A DNA stretch of 64,000 nucleotides from Geodermatophilus aquaeductus (GCF_900182545.1 NZ_FXTJ01000004.1:124001-188000); one strand, 5' to 3'. Counted from the stretch's first letter, positions 9,010 to 18,011 are shown. The notes: a model not told the origin generated them from the letters alone. Made by a program: numbers and translations.

Positions 9010-9645
9010 TCAGCCCCGGCGGGCGAGCGGCCCGGGGTCCCCACCCCCGGCGCCGGCATCGACACCGGGAGGCGCCTGCCGCTGCGGGACGAGCGGGGTG
9101 GCGGCGGCGACCGCCGCGGCCAGGGTGCCGCGCAGCGCGGCGTCCCGCCGCGGCCCGGGGAGCGCCGTCAGCGCGGTGACCGCGGTGTCCAGCCGGTGGC
9201 GGCCCGGTCCCTGCCGGTGCAGCGGCTCCAGCCACCGGGCGAGGCCGGCGAGGAAGCCGGTGCCGGTGACGCGGGTGCACCGCCGCTCGGCGCGCGCGAG
9301 GTGCCGGTCGAGGCCGGCGGGGTCGTCCAGTGCCGCGGCGGCCGTCCGCACCGTGGCGCGGACGACGGCCGCCGTCCGGGACGGGTCGCCGAGGGGGCCG
9401 GTGGCGACGAGGGCGGGGGCGAAGGCGGCCAGCAGCGGCCGGCCCTCGTCGGTGGAGGCGTCGTTCACGAGCCGGGCCAGCTCGGCCAGGGTGGGGTCGG
9501 TGCAGCGGGGGTGGTCGGAGAACGTCGTCCCGGCGAGGACGGAGACGTACTCCATCAGGCAGGCCCCCTGCTCCGGGTCCGGGTGGAACCCCGCCTGGAG
9601 CCGGGGGAGCCCGTCGGGGACGACGGGGCGGTCCGTCCTGTTCAC
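9010..9645 (-). CDS. Conserved hypothetical protein
   Basis: A 211-residue soluble alanine-rich, mostly helical protein. Its N-terminal part (MEYVSVLAGTTFSDHPRCT, then LAELARLVNDAS) resembles a hypothetical family I associate with actinobacteria, but I know of no function and see no catalytic motif or signal peptide. The start is taken as the GTG at 9645 (VNRTDRP) behind a GGACAGG; an internal ATG gives the MEYVS start. It heads the minus-strand group that continues with the DUF6328 gene, and is divergent from the phosphate transporter gene. Confidence 0.55.
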   Translation of the reverse strand: MNRTDRPVVPDGLPRLQAGFHPDPEQGACLMEYVSVLAGTTFSDHPRCTDPTLAELARLVNDASTDEGRPLLAAFAPALVATGPLGDPSRTAAVVRATVRTAAAALDDPAGLDRHLARAERRCTRVTGTGFLAGLARWLEPLHRQGPGRHRLDTAVTALTALPGPRRDAALRGTLAAAVAAATPLVPQRQAPPGVDAGAGGGDPGPLARRG

Positions 9646-9972
9646 GAGCCTGTCCTGTCCATGAGCGGGCTCCCGGGTCCGGTCGGCTGGAGGCGGCGGC
9701 CGGCGCCCGCCGTGCGGGGGTGCCGGCCCTCCGGAGCCTCGCCGGGTGCGCCGGGTTCCGGGTCCCCCGGGAGGGATGAGCCGCGCCGGCCGGCCCGGGC
9801 GCGGTCCGGATCCGGCCCGGGGACGGGGCTCCGGCGGCGCGGGCGCCGGGAGCGGCCCCTCGTCCTCGGGGGGTGATGCGGCCCCGGTCCGGCGGCCCGC
9901 ACGCTGCCCCCTCGCCGCCGCAGCACCCTCCGGTGCGGCGCGGGCGGCGCGGCCGGGGGAGGGGCGCGGTCC
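9646..9972. other. Intergenic region between hypothetical gene and pit
   Basis: A 327-bp divergent promoter region. No short gene, repeat or operator stands out. A classical Pho box was looked for by eye because a phosphate transporter follows, and none was recognised. The last ~20 bases carry the GGGAGGGG ribosome site of pit. Confidence 0.35.
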
Positions 9973-11112
9973 ATGGACGTGTCGCTGATCGTGGTCCTGG
10001 TCGTGGTGACCGCGCTGGCCTTCGACTTCACGAACGGCTTCCACGACACCGCCAACGCCATGGCCACCTCGATCGCCACCGGCGCGTTCACGCCCCGGAC
10101 CGCCGTCACGATCGCCGCCTGCCTGAACGTGGCCGGGGCCTTCCTGTCGGTCGAGGTGGCGCGGACGGTCTCCGGCGGGCTGGTCGACGAGACGCTCATC
10201 GACCCGGTCGTGGTCTTCGCCGGGCTGACCGGGGCGATCCTGTGGAACCTGCTCACCTGGCTGCTCGGGCTGCCCTCCAGCTCCTCGCACGCGCTGTTCG
10301 GCGGCCTGATCGGCGCCACCTGGGTGGCGGGCGGGGTCGGCGCGATCGACTTCGAGGCGGTGCTGAACAAGATCGTGCTGCCCGCCCTGCTGGCGCCCGT
10401 GGTGGCCGCGCTGATCGCCGTCGTCGCGACCTACCTGGCCTACCGGACCACCGCGCGGGCCCGGCCGGAGGTCGTCGCGCGGGGCTTCACCGCCGGCCAG
10501 CGGGTCTCGGCGTCGATGGTCGCCCTGGCCCACGGCACCAACGACGCGCAGAAGACCATGGGCGTGATCACGCTGACCCTCATCACCGCGGGGCTGCTGG
10601 CACCGGGGTCGCCGCCGCCCTTCTGGGTCGTCCTCGCGGCCGGGCTGGCGATCGGGCTGGGCACCTACATGGGCGGCTGGCGGATCATCCGCACCCTCGG
10701 CCGGCGGGTGAGCGACATCGAGTCGGCCCAGGGCTTCACCGCCGAGACCACCAGCACCGCGGTCATCCTGTCCTCGACCCACCTCGGGCTGCCGCTGTCG
10801 ACCACGCAGGTGTGCACGGGCTCGATCTTCGGAGCGGGAGCGGGCCGCCGGCTGGCGTCCGTGCACTGGGGGGTGGCCGGGCGGATCGTGCTCGCCTGGA
10901 GCTTCACCCTCCCGTCGGCGGCGCTGGTCGGCGCGGCGGCCTCGTGGCTCGCGGCGACCGGCACCGCCGGGGTGGTCGTCGTCGCGGTGGGCGCGGCCGC
11001 CCTGGCCGCGGGGATCTACGCCGTGTCCCGCCGCAACCCGGTGACGGCGGCCAACGTCAACGACGTCCCGCGGCCGGCCGCCGCCGACGTGCCCGTCGGC
11101 ACGGCCGCCTGA
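9973..11112 (+). CDS. pit: Low-affinity inorganic phosphate transporter, PiT family
   Basis: A 379-residue polytopic membrane protein with the two inverted PiT signatures: DFTNGFHDTANAMAT near residue 20 and AHGTNDAQKTMGVI near residue 190. PiT proteins import metal-phosphate by proton symport. PSSSSHALFGGLIG and PLSTTQVCTGSIFG are the matching half-site loops of the internal duplication, and both are intact. The length is normal for short bacterial PiT. The ATG at 9973 has a GGGAGGGG upstream. A two-helix small protein follows 31 bp later and may be an accessory subunit. Confidence 0.93.
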   Translation: MDVSLIVVLVVVTALAFDFTNGFHDTANAMATSIATGAFTPRTAVTIAACLNVAGAFLSVEVARTVSGGLVDETLIDPVVVFAGLTGAILWNLLTWLLGLPSSSSHALFGGLIGATWVAGGVGAIDFEAVLNKIVLPALLAPVVAALIAVVATYLAYRTTARARPEVVARGFTAGQRVSASMVALAHGTNDAQKTMGVITLTLITAGLLAPGSPPPFWVVLAAGLAIGLGTYMGGWRIIRTLGRRVSDIESAQGFTAETTSTAVILSSTHLGLPLSTTQVCTGSIFGAGAGRRLASVHWGVAGRIVLAWSFTLPSAALVGAAASWLAATGTAGVVVVAVGAAALAAGIYAVSRRNPVTAANVNDVPRPAAADVPVGTAA

Positions 11113-11143
11113 GCCCGCGAGAGCCCCCGGGGAGGAACCTGCC

Positions 11144-11380
11144 GTGCACGTGGACTGGGCGACGCTCGCCGCCATCGCGGTCGTCGCGGCCGCCGCCTCC
11201 GTGACCGTCGTCCTGCTGGTCGCGTTCGCCGTCCTCGGGCTGTCCGGCTCCCCGGCACGGGGGTCCGGCGGCGACGGCGCCCCGGGCACGCGCTCGGCCG
11301 CGGGCACGGCGCTGGCCGCGCTCTGCCTGCTCGCCGCCGGGCTGCTCGTCTGCTACGGGCTGTACCTGATCGTCGCCTGA
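11144..11380 (+). CDS. Small two-helix membrane protein downstream of pit
   Basis: A 78-residue protein with two hydrophobic segments (about residues 5-32 and 54-77) joined by a glycine/serine-rich loop (ARGSGGDG). It starts at a GTG preceded by GGGGAGGAA and lies 31 bp after pit, so they are probably one operon. No motif gives a function; an accessory role in the transporter is a guess from position. Confidence 0.6.
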   Translation: MHVDWATLAAIAVVAAAASVTVVLLVAFAVLGLSGSPARGSGGDGAPGTRSAAGTALAALCLLAAGLLVCYGLYLIVA

Positions 11381-11411
11381 GCCGGGACGTCGCGGGTCGG
11401 TCGTCGCGGGG

Positions 11412-11699
11412 TCAGTCGTCGCGTGCGGCCCGCCGGGCGACCCGGCGCCGGTGCCGGCGCAGCACGCCCAGCCCGATCCACAGGACCGCCCCGAGGACCG
11501 CGACGACGACGGTGAACAGCCACAGCGGCCAGGTGAAGCTCCAGAAGAGGAACTGCAGCGTGACGTCCTGGGTGTTCTGGGCGATGAACGCGCCGAGCAG
11601 CCCACCGCCGGCGAGCGTGGCGACCAGCCCGCCGCTGAGACGTCCACCGGCGGGCGCCTCCGCCGGGCCGGTCGTGCTAGCGGAACCCTGCTGGACCAT
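11412..11699 (-). CDS. LapA-domain membrane protein
   Basis: A 95-residue protein with two membrane helices and the LapA-type signature between them: helix 1 GGGLLGAFIAQNTQDVTLQF then FWSFTWPLWL and helix 2, ending in a basic tail (RRHRRRVARRAARDD). LapA (PF06305) proteins are small inner-membrane proteins; in Gram-negatives they help assemble LPS-regulating complexes, and in actinobacteria the role is unknown. The ATG at 11699 follows GGAGG. Single gene, convergent with the pit operon. Confidence 0.8.
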   Translation of the reverse strand: MVQQGSASTTGPAEAPAGGRLSGGLVATLAGGGLLGAFIAQNTQDVTLQFLFWSFTWPLWLFTVVVAVLGAVLWIGLGVLRRHRRRVARRAARDD

Positions 11700-11828
11700 G
11701 ACCGCCTCCTCCGCAGGCCCCGGACGCTAGGGACCGCCGGCGGGCGCGCGCCTCACCCGGGAGGGGTGGGGCGCGCCCGGCGCGGGCGCTGAAACGGTCG
11801 CCGCGGGAACCGATGCCCGGAGGTGGCG

Positions 11829-12782
11829 ATGACCGACGACGGATCCGCGGCCGCGCGGGCCCGCGCGAGCAGGCAGCAGCTGCTGCGCTCGCAGGGCACG
11901 CCCAACTCGATGCTGCACGAGTTCGACTTCTGGGACCGCCGCTACGAGGGACGGCGGCTGTTCTCCGAGCTGCTCGGGACGTTCTTCCTGGTCCTCGTCG
12001 CCGTCGGCGGGGGGATGGTCAGCGCCCGCTTCGGCGGGTCGGCCGTGCCCTACGGGGCCCTGGTCGTCGCACCGGCCCTCATGGTCGCGGCGATCATCCT
12101 GTTCATGGGCGCCGTCTCCGGTGCCCACCTCAACCCGGCCGTGAGCATCGCGTTCGCGCTGCGGGGCGACTTCCCCTGGCGGCGGGTGCCCGCCTACGTC
12201 GTGGCGCAGCTCCTCGGTGCCGTCCTCGCGACCCTGCTGCTGTGGGCGCTCCTCGGTCAGCAGGGCAGCGCCGGGCTCACCCTGCCCGGCGCGGGGATCT
12301 CGACCACGACGGCGATGCTGTGGGAGGTCGTCCTGACGGCGGGGCTGGTCAGCACCATCCTCGGCGTGTCCTCCGGGGCGCAGCAGCTGGGACCGATCGC
12401 CGCGATCGGCGTCGGCAGCTACATCGCCCTGGCCGGGCTGTGGGGGTCGCCGGTGAGCGGCGCCTCCATGAACCCCGCCCGGTCGCTGGGCCCGGCGTTC
12501 GTCCTCGGGGACTGGACCGCGTGGTGGGCCTACCTGCTCGGTCCCGTCCTCGGCGCGATGGTCGCCGTGGGCTTCGCCTTCGTGCTGCGGGGTGCCGGTG
12601 GCGGTCACAGCGGCCGTGACGCCGCCCAGGGGACGCTGGGCGAGGACTGGCAGACCGGTCCCGTCGACGGCACCCCGACCGCGGCCCCCGCCCCGGCCGC
12701 GCCCGCCCGGGGCGAGGACGGGCAGACCGGTGCCGTCGTCCCACCTCAACGGGGTGAGCCCGGCGGCGTGTCGCGCTCCTAG
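11829..12782 (+). CDS. MIP family aquaporin/glycerol facilitator
   Basis: A 317-residue channel protein with both NPA-type boxes of the major intrinsic protein family: SGAHLNPAVS in the first half and SGASMNPARS in the second, each followed by the expected helix. Residues FFLVLVAVGGG in helix 1 also match. An unusual N-terminal cytoplasmic stretch of ~45 residues and a proline/alanine-rich C-terminal tail with two TGxVxxPP-like repeats flank the core. The ATG at 11829 has GGAGG 5 nt upstream; an in-frame GTG six bases earlier is less well placed. Water versus glycerol selectivity is not decidable here. Confidence 0.9.
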   Translation: MTDDGSAAARARASRQQLLRSQGTPNSMLHEFDFWDRRYEGRRLFSELLGTFFLVLVAVGGGMVSARFGGSAVPYGALVVAPALMVAAIILFMGAVSGAHLNPAVSIAFALRGDFPWRRVPAYVVAQLLGAVLATLLLWALLGQQGSAGLTLPGAGISTTTAMLWEVVLTAGLVSTILGVSSGAQQLGPIAAIGVGSYIALAGLWGSPVSGASMNPARSLGPAFVLGDWTAWWAYLLGPVLGAMVAVGFAFVLRGAGGGHSGRDAAQGTLGEDWQTGPVDGTPTAAPAPAAPARGEDGQTGAVVPPQRGEPGGVSRS

Positions 12783-12791
12783 CGTCGGCCC

Positions 12792-14054
12792 ATGAGGACA
12801 CCCGCGCCGGACGGTCCGCCCGCTGCGCCCGTCGACGGATCCGCGGCCGGGGCTCCGGCGGCGCCCCGGCCGCGGGACGGGATCACCCCGGACGGGCCGC
12901 CGCCCGGGGGACCCGTGCCCGCCGGGCACCCGGCGGAGCGGCCGGTCCTGCCGCGGTCGCTGGTCATGCTGCTGGGCGCCGGCTCGGCCGTCCTCGTGCT
13001 GGCCGGCGTCCACGCCGTGGCCTGGCTCGTCGGGCCCGTCTTCCTCGCGCTGATGATCGTCATCGCGATCAGCCCCGTGCAGGGAGCGCTGCTCCGGCAC
13101 GGGTGGCCCGCGTGGCTGGCCACCCTCGTGCTGGTCCTGCTGGTCGTCGGGGTGCTGGCCGTCTTCGCCCTCGTCTTCGTGGTGTCGATCGCCCGGCTCG
13201 CCGCCCTCCTGCCGCAGTACGCCGACCAGGCGGACCAGACGCTGGCGTCCGTGGCGAGCAGCCTGCAGGGCCTCGGCGTGCAACCCGGTCAGCTGGACGA
13301 TGCGGTCAAGGCCATCGACCCGGCGAAGCTGGTGGCGCTGATCGGCACCGTCCTCGCCGGGCTGTCGGGCCTGGCGTCGTTCCTGGTGTTCCTGCTCTGC
13401 CTCATGCTCTTCCTGAGCGTCGAGGCCGGCGGCATCGACCAGCGGCTCGCGGCCACCGCCGCCGACCGGCCCCAGCTGGAGACGGCGCTGCGCTCCTTCG
13501 CGGCGGGCACCCGCAACTACCTCGTGGTGACGGCGGTCTTCGGGTTGATCGTCGGCGTCCTGGACGGCGTCGCGCTGTGGATCATCGGCGTGCCGCTCCC
13601 GTTGCTGTGGGCGCTGCTGAGCTTCCTCACCAACTTCGTCCCCAACATCGGGTTCGTCATCGGCCTCGTCCCGCCGGCGCTGCTGGCCCTGCTCACCGGC
13701 GGGGTGCAGGAGATGCTCCTGGTCATCGGCGTGTACAGCGTCCTGAACTTCGTGATCCAGTCGCTGATCCAGCCCCGCTTCGTGGGGGACTCGGTCGGGC
13801 TGGCGATGACGACGACGTTCGTGGCGCTGGTCTTCTGGACGTGGCTGATCGGCCCGATCGGTGCCCTGCTGGCCATCCCCCTGACCCTGCTGGCCAAGGC
13901 CCTGCTCGTCGACGTCGACCCGACCGCGCGGTGGGCCATCGCCCTGGCCGGCAGCCTGGAACGACCGCCACGCCCGGCGCGCGACCGCCGGCGCCGGGGG
14001 CACGAGCCGTCCCCCGACGTCGCCGCGGCCGGTGCCGCGACCCCGGTGCCGTGA
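12792..14054 (+). CDS. AI-2E family transporter (PerM-like)
   Basis: A 420-residue membrane protein of the AI-2E/PerM family: helices near residues 58-105, a soluble helical segment, and a C-terminal group of helices with the hallmark PLPLLWALLSFLTNFVPNIG and later VQSLIQPRFVGDSVGL-like sequence (here FVIQSLIQPRFVG). The family exports small molecules or antiports Na+/H+; the substrate is unknown here. A leaderless promoter is likely: TAGCGT at 12780-12785 lies 6 nt before the ATG. It starts 10 bp after the aquaporin stop. Confidence 0.87.
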   Translation: MRTPAPDGPPAAPVDGSAAGAPAAPRPRDGITPDGPPPGGPVPAGHPAERPVLPRSLVMLLGAGSAVLVLAGVHAVAWLVGPVFLALMIVIAISPVQGALLRHGWPAWLATLVLVLLVVGVLAVFALVFVVSIARLAALLPQYADQADQTLASVASSLQGLGVQPGQLDDAVKAIDPAKLVALIGTVLAGLSGLASFLVFLLCLMLFLSVEAGGIDQRLAATAADRPQLETALRSFAAGTRNYLVVTAVFGLIVGVLDGVALWIIGVPLPLLWALLSFLTNFVPNIGFVIGLVPPALLALLTGGVQEMLLVIGVYSVLNFVIQSLIQPRFVGDSVGLAMTTTFVALVFWTWLIGPIGALLAIPLTLLAKALLVDVDPTARWAIALAGSLERPPRPARDRRRRGHEPSPDVAAAGAATPVP

Positions 14055-14079
14055 CCCCTCCGCACGCGACGGCCCGGCG

Positions 14080-14724
14080 GTGAGCAGCGAGGCGCTGGTC
14101 CTCGCGGTGGTCAGCATCGTCCGGCCGACGGCCGCCGCCGTCGTCTGGGCGATGCTGGTGGGCACCCGGCCCCGGCGGCTGCTCGCCGTCTACCTCCTCG
14201 CGGGCCTGGCCGTCAGCCTCACGATCGGCGTCGCGGTGGTCCTCGCGGTGGGCGACACGCTGTCGGCGCGGACGGCCTTCGAGCTGCGCGCGCGGGTCCT
14301 CGTCCTCCTGGGGGTGGTCGCCCTGCTCGCGGCGGTCGCGGCCCGGCTCGGGTGGCTGCGCCGGTCCCGGCCGGACGCACCGGCCGCGAGCTCCCGCCCG
14401 CGCCGGCTGTCACCGGCCGGCGCGGCGGCCGCCGGCGTCCTCACCCACCTGCCCGGCGTCTTCTACCTCGCCGCGCTGAGCGCCATCAGCGCGAGCGCCG
14501 CCGCCAGGACCGGGGCCGTCGTGCAGGTGGTCGTCTACAACCTGGTGTGGTTCGCCCCGGCGATCGTCGCCCTCGCGATGGCGGTGTCCGGGTCGATCCC
14601 CTCCGGGGACCGGCCGGCCCGCGCCGTGGCCTGGGGGCGGGCGCACCAGGACACGATCCTCACGGTCTGCTTCGCCGGCGTCGGGGTGTGGCTGATCGCC
14701 AAGGGCCTCGCCGAGGCCCGCTGA
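14080..14724 (+). CDS. GAP/Sap (sulfolipid-1-addressing) family membrane protein
   Basis: A 214-residue protein with about six membrane helices. The pattern of an N-terminal PTAAAVVWAMLVGTRPRR loop, a central THLPGVFYLAALSAI segment and a C-terminal helix GVGVWLIAKGLAE matches the GAP family (PF11139), whose mycobacterial members help move glycolipids to the cell surface. The start is the GTG at 14080 (VSSEALVLA). It follows the AI-2E gene by 25 bp and may share its transcript. A GC-rich hairpin follows at 14733-14750. Confidence 0.75.
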   Translation: MSSEALVLAVVSIVRPTAAAVVWAMLVGTRPRRLLAVYLLAGLAVSLTIGVAVVLAVGDTLSARTAFELRARVLVLLGVVALLAAVAARLGWLRRSRPDAPAASSRPRRLSPAGAAAAGVLTHLPGVFYLAALSAISASAAARTGAVVQVVVYNLVWFAPAIVALAMAVSGSIPSGDRPARAVAWGRAHQDTILTVCFAGVGVWLIAKGLAEAR

Positions 14725-14732
14725 GCACTCCC

Positions 14733-14750
14733 CGGCGGTCGGGACCGCCG
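14733..14750 (+). terminator. Hairpin after GAP-family gene
   Basis: CGGCGGTC and GACCGCCG form a perfect 8-bp stem around a 2-nt centre, 8 bp after the stop codon. There is no U tract, as is usual for hairpins in very GC-rich actinobacteria. Probable transcript end. Confidence 0.45.
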
Positions 14751-14862
14751 CGCGCTCCTGACGGGTGGCGCGCCCCAGCCTCCTCACAGCCGAGCAACAG
14801 CGGTGGACCAACTCCGCGGCCGACGGTGGTCGAGCACGAGCCACCGAGTCCGAGGAGCACGC

Positions 14863-15828
14863 GTGTCCCAGCACCTCCCGTCCGGCCCGACCTTCGAGGG
14901 CCGCCGTCTGCCCCGGCCCGGGGAGGAGGTCGTCGACCAGGGGCTCGGCTTCGACCTCGACACACTGGTGAGCCGGCGGCGGTTGCTGGGCCTGTTCGGC
15001 CTGGGCGCCGCCGGCCTCGGCCTGGCGGCGTGCGGCGGCGGGTCGGGCACCTCCACGGTGGCCTCGAGCTCGTCGTCTGCGGCTCTCGCGGTGGCGGGGG
15101 AGATCCCCGATGAGACCGCCGGCCCCTATCCCGGGGACGGCTCCAACGGCCCCGACGTCCTCGAGCAGTCCGGGATCGTGCGCAGCGACATCCGCTCGAG
15201 CTTCGGGGACCTCAGCGGCACCGCCGAGGGCGTGCCGATGACGCTGCAGTTGACGATCAGCGACCTGGCGAACGGGGGCGCACCGTTCGAGGGGGTCGCG
15301 GTGTACGTGTGGCACTGCACCCGCGAGGGCGGCTACTCGCTGTACTCCGAGGGGATCACCGACCAGAACTACCTGCGCGGCGTCCAGGTGGCGGACGCCG
15401 CCGGCACGGTCACCTTCACCAGCGTCTTCCCGGCCTGCTACTCCGGGCGGTGGCCGCACGTCCATGTCGAGGTCCATCCCGACCAGGCGTCCATCACCGA
15501 CTCGGCGAACGCGATCGCCACCTCCCAGGTCGCGCTGCCGCAGGAGGTCTGCGACACCGTGTACGCCACTCCCGGCTACGAGGCGTCGGTGTCCAACCTC
15601 GCCCGGGTGAGCCTCGACGGCGACAACGTCTTCGGCGACGACTCCGGCGCGAGCCAGCTGGCCACCGTCACCGGCGACGTCCGCGGCGGCTACATCGTCA
15701 CCCTCGCCGTCGGCGTGGACACCACCACGACCCCGACCGGCGGCGGCACGGCCCCCGGCGGCGACGGCGCTCCCTCGGGTGCGCCCGGCGGAGGCCCCGG
15801 TGGCGCCCCGCCCGCCCCGCCGGCCTGA
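14863..15828 (+). CDS. Exported intradiol ring-cleavage dioxygenase-like lipoprotein
   Basis: A 321-residue protein. A twin-arginine motif (SRRRLLGLFGLG) and a lipobox (LGLAAC, Cys near residue 65) predict Tat export and lipid anchoring. The mature part has the intradiol dioxygenase beta-sandwich features: FEGVAVYVWHCTREGGYSLY, then NYLRGVQ, FPACYSGRWPHVHVEV. The Tyr plus HVH group fits the Fe(III) ligands (2 Tyr, 2 His) of protocatechuate/catechol dioxygenases. The C-terminal ~35 residues are Gly/Pro/Ala-rich. The GTG at 14863 follows GAGGAG. Extracytoplasmic members are known in actinobacteria but their substrates are largely unknown; catechol cleavage is inference. Confidence 0.82.
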   Translation: MSQHLPSGPTFEGRRLPRPGEEVVDQGLGFDLDTLVSRRRLLGLFGLGAAGLGLAACGGGSGTSTVASSSSSAALAVAGEIPDETAGPYPGDGSNGPDVLEQSGIVRSDIRSSFGDLSGTAEGVPMTLQLTISDLANGGAPFEGVAVYVWHCTREGGYSLYSEGITDQNYLRGVQVADAAGTVTFTSVFPACYSGRWPHVHVEVHPDQASITDSANAIATSQVALPQEVCDTVYATPGYEASVSNLARVSLDGDNVFGDDSGASQLATVTGDVRGGYIVTLAVGVDTTTTPTGGGTAPGGDGAPSGAPGGGPGGAPPAPPA

Positions 15829-15893
15829 CCCGTGACCTCCGCGGAGGGAGCCCCGTGAACCTGGGATCACGCCGTAGCGACCCGGCAACAAGA

Positions 15894-15907
15894 GGCAATC
15901 GGTTGCC
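15894..15907. promoter_or_regulatory. LacI-family operator upstream of beta-glucuronidase
   Basis: GGCAATCGGTTGCC contains the canonical LacI/GalR-family core GCAA-N-CG-N-TTGC. It lies in the non-coding stretch after the dioxygenase gene, 314 bp before the uidA start and just before the ABC-transporter remnant. No lacI-type gene is in the window. It probably once controlled the sugar operon whose remains follow. Confidence 0.6.
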
Positions 15908-15936
15908 GGACCGCTGCCGCTGGGATGGGATGAGGG

Positions 15937-16126
15937 GAGGCCGTCGTGTACCGGGGGCGCACCGTAGAGCAGGGCCCTGCCGCCCAGGTGACGCAGAACC
16001 CGACACCTCTACACGCCGCGGCTGCTGCTGGCCTCGCCCGTGCCCGACCCGGACCGCCAGGCCGCGCGGCGGGAGGCCCGCCAGGGGCTGCCCGACGACC
16101 CGTCCCCGGTGTCCTCCGCCGCCTGA
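15937..16126 (+). pseudogene. Remnant of sugar/oligopeptide ABC transporter ATPase C-terminus
   Basis: Translation from about 15937 gives VVYRGRTVEQGPAAQVTQNP, the D-loop-distal end of an Opp/Dpp-type ABC ATPase. After a frameshift near 16005 the next frame continues YTPRLLLASPVPDPD and runs to a TGA at 16124-16126. The order matches the usual YxGRxVEQG...HPYTRxLLAxxPVPDP of the oligopeptide-transporter C-terminal domain. Everything upstream of this end (nucleotide-binding core) is missing. It is a decayed fragment, probably once the last gene of an uptake operon serving the glycosidases that follow. Confidence 0.7.
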
Positions 16127-16220
16127 CCGCTCCCCGGACCGGCGGCGCCACCCGCCGTCCGCCCCCGGACCACCCGTCACCCACGCCGATCGACCGTGCC
16201 CGGTCGGAGGAGGAACCACT

Positions 16221-18011
16221 GTGCTGCGTCCCCAGGACGGTCCCACCCGCGAGCGGAGGCGCCTCGACGGACTGTGGCGCTTCCGCACCGACCCCACCGG
16301 GGAGGGGCGCGACGCCGGCTGGTGGCGGGCCCCGCTGGCGCAGTCGGTGGAGATGCCCGTACCGGCCAGCTACAACGACGTCCTCGTCGACGCGGCGGTC
16401 CGCGACCACGTCGGTGACGTCTGGTACCAGACCACCGTCCGGGTGCCCCGGGGCTGGGCCGGCCAGCGGGTGGTCCTGCGCTTCGACGCCGCCACCCACC
16501 GCGCGGTCGTGTGGGTCGGCGACGAGGAGGTCGTCCGGCACGAGGGCGGGTACACGCCGTTCGAGGCCGACGTCACCGCGCACGTCCGGCCCGGCGAGGA
16601 GGTCCGCGTCACGGCGGTCGTCGACAACCGGCTCACGTGGGAGTCGGTGCCCCCGGGCATCGTGAGCGACGGGCCGGGCGGGCCGAGGCAGGACTACTTC
16701 CACGACTTCTTCAACTACGCGGGACTGCACCGGCCGGTCTGGCTGTACAGCACCCCGGCGGCGCACGTCAGCGACGTCACCGTCGTCACCGGCCTGTCCG
16801 GGAGCACCGGCACCGTCGACTACCGCGTGGAGGCCGAGGGCGCGGACGGACTGGAGTGCCGCGTCGTGCTGAGCGACGCGACCGGGGAGGAGGTGGCGTC
16901 CGGCCGGGGTGCGACGGGGACCCTGGAGGTGCCCGACGTCCACCCGTGGCGTCCCGGTGAGGGCCACCTCCACGACCTGCGCGTGGAGCTGGTGGACGGG
17001 GCGGACGTCGTCGACGCCTACGTGCTCCCCGTCGGCATCCGCACCGTCGAGGTCCGCGGCACGGAGTTCCTGATCAACGGCGAGCCCTTCTACTTCACCG
17101 GGTTCGGCAAGCACGAGGACCTGCCGGTGCGCGGCAAGGGCCACGACGACGTCCACCTCGTCCACGACTTCGCGCTCCTGGACTGGATCGGCGCCAACTC
17201 GTTCCGCACCTCGCACTACCCGTACGCCGAGGAGGTCCTCGAGTACGCCGACCGGCACGGCATCGTGGTCATCGACGAGACGGCCGCGGTGGGGCAGAAC
17301 CTCGGGATGATCGGCGGGATCACCGGCCGGTCCTACCCGCCGACCTTCTCGGCGGAGGCCATCGGCGACGCCGGCCGCGAGGTCCACGCCCAGGCGATCC
17401 GGGAGCTGGTGGCGCGCGACAAGAACCACCCCTGCGTCGTCCTGTGGAGCATCGCGAACGAGCCGGAGGCCCACACCGACTCCGCGCGGGCCTACTTCGA
17501 GCCGCTGTTCACCCTCACCCGCGACCTCGACCCCACCCGGCCGGTGGGGTACGTCAACCAGATCCTGGCCTCGGCCGACGGCGACCAGCTCAGCCAGTTC
17601 GCCGACGTGCTGATGGTCAACCGCTACTACGGCTGGTACACGCAGACCGGCGACCTCGCCGCCGCCGGCCCGGCGCTGCTCGCGGAGCTGCAGGCGTGGG
17701 CGCGGCACGGCAAGCCGATCATCGTCACCGAGTACGGCGCCGACACCGTCGCCGGTCTGCACTCCGCGCTGCCGCAGCCCTGGAGCGAGGAGTACCAGGT
17801 CGAGTTCCTCGACACGTACCACCGCGCCTTCGACCAGGTCGACGCCGTGATCGGGGAGCACGTCTGGAACTTCGCCGACTTCGCGACCAAGGCCGGGATC
17901 ATCCGGGTCGACGGCAACAAGAAGGGCGTCTTCACCCGCGACCGCAGGCCGAAGGCGGCCGCGTCGGCCCTCCGCCGCCGCTGGCGCGGCCCCGGGCCGT
18001 GGCGCCGGTGA
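16221..18011 (+). CDS. uidA: Beta-glucuronidase (GH2)
   Basis: A 596-residue glycoside hydrolase family 2 enzyme, about the length of E. coli UidA (603). The N-terminal sugar-binding jelly roll begins LDGLWRFRTD, followed by an immunoglobulin-like domain and a TIM barrel. The acid/base Glu is in SIANEPEAH, the nucleophile Glu in VTEYGADT, and the glucuronate-specific NxK motif is in DGNKKGVFTRDR. All key residues are present, so it should hydrolyse beta-D-glucuronides in the cytoplasm. The GTG at 16221 follows GGAGGAGG. It sits between two decayed sugar genes and under a LacI-type operator; no intact transporter is adjacent. Confidence 0.92.
   Translation: MLRPQDGPTRERRRLDGLWRFRTDPTGEGRDAGWWRAPLAQSVEMPVPASYNDVLVDAAVRDHVGDVWYQTTVRVPRGWAGQRVVLRFDAATHRAVVWVGDEEVVRHEGGYTPFEADVTAHVRPGEEVRVTAVVDNRLTWESVPPGIVSDGPGGPRQDYFHDFFNYAGLHRPVWLYSTPAAHVSDVTVVTGLSGSTGTVDYRVEAEGADGLECRVVLSDATGEEVASGRGATGTLEVPDVHPWRPGEGHLHDLRVELVDGADVVDAYVLPVGIRTVEVRGTEFLINGEPFYFTGFGKHEDLPVRGKGHDDVHLVHDFALLDWIGANSFRTSHYPYAEEVLEYADRHGIVVIDETAAVGQNLGMIGGITGRSYPPTFSAEAIGDAGREVHAQAIRELVARDKNHPCVVLWSIANEPEAHTDSARAYFEPLFTLTRDLDPTRPVGYVNQILASADGDQLSQFADVLMVNRYYGWYTQTGDLAAAGPALLAELQAWARHGKPIIVTEYGADTVAGLHSALPQPWSEEYQVEFLDTYHRAFDQVDAVIGEHVWNFADFATKAGIIRVDGNKKGVFTRDRRPKAAASALRRRWRGPGPWRR

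Noticed and set aside
11795-11814. CGGTC...ACCGAT before the aquaporin gene as a motif copy
   Set aside because: The spacing between half-sites is longer than the constant 8 bp of all other copies and the left half is incomplete.
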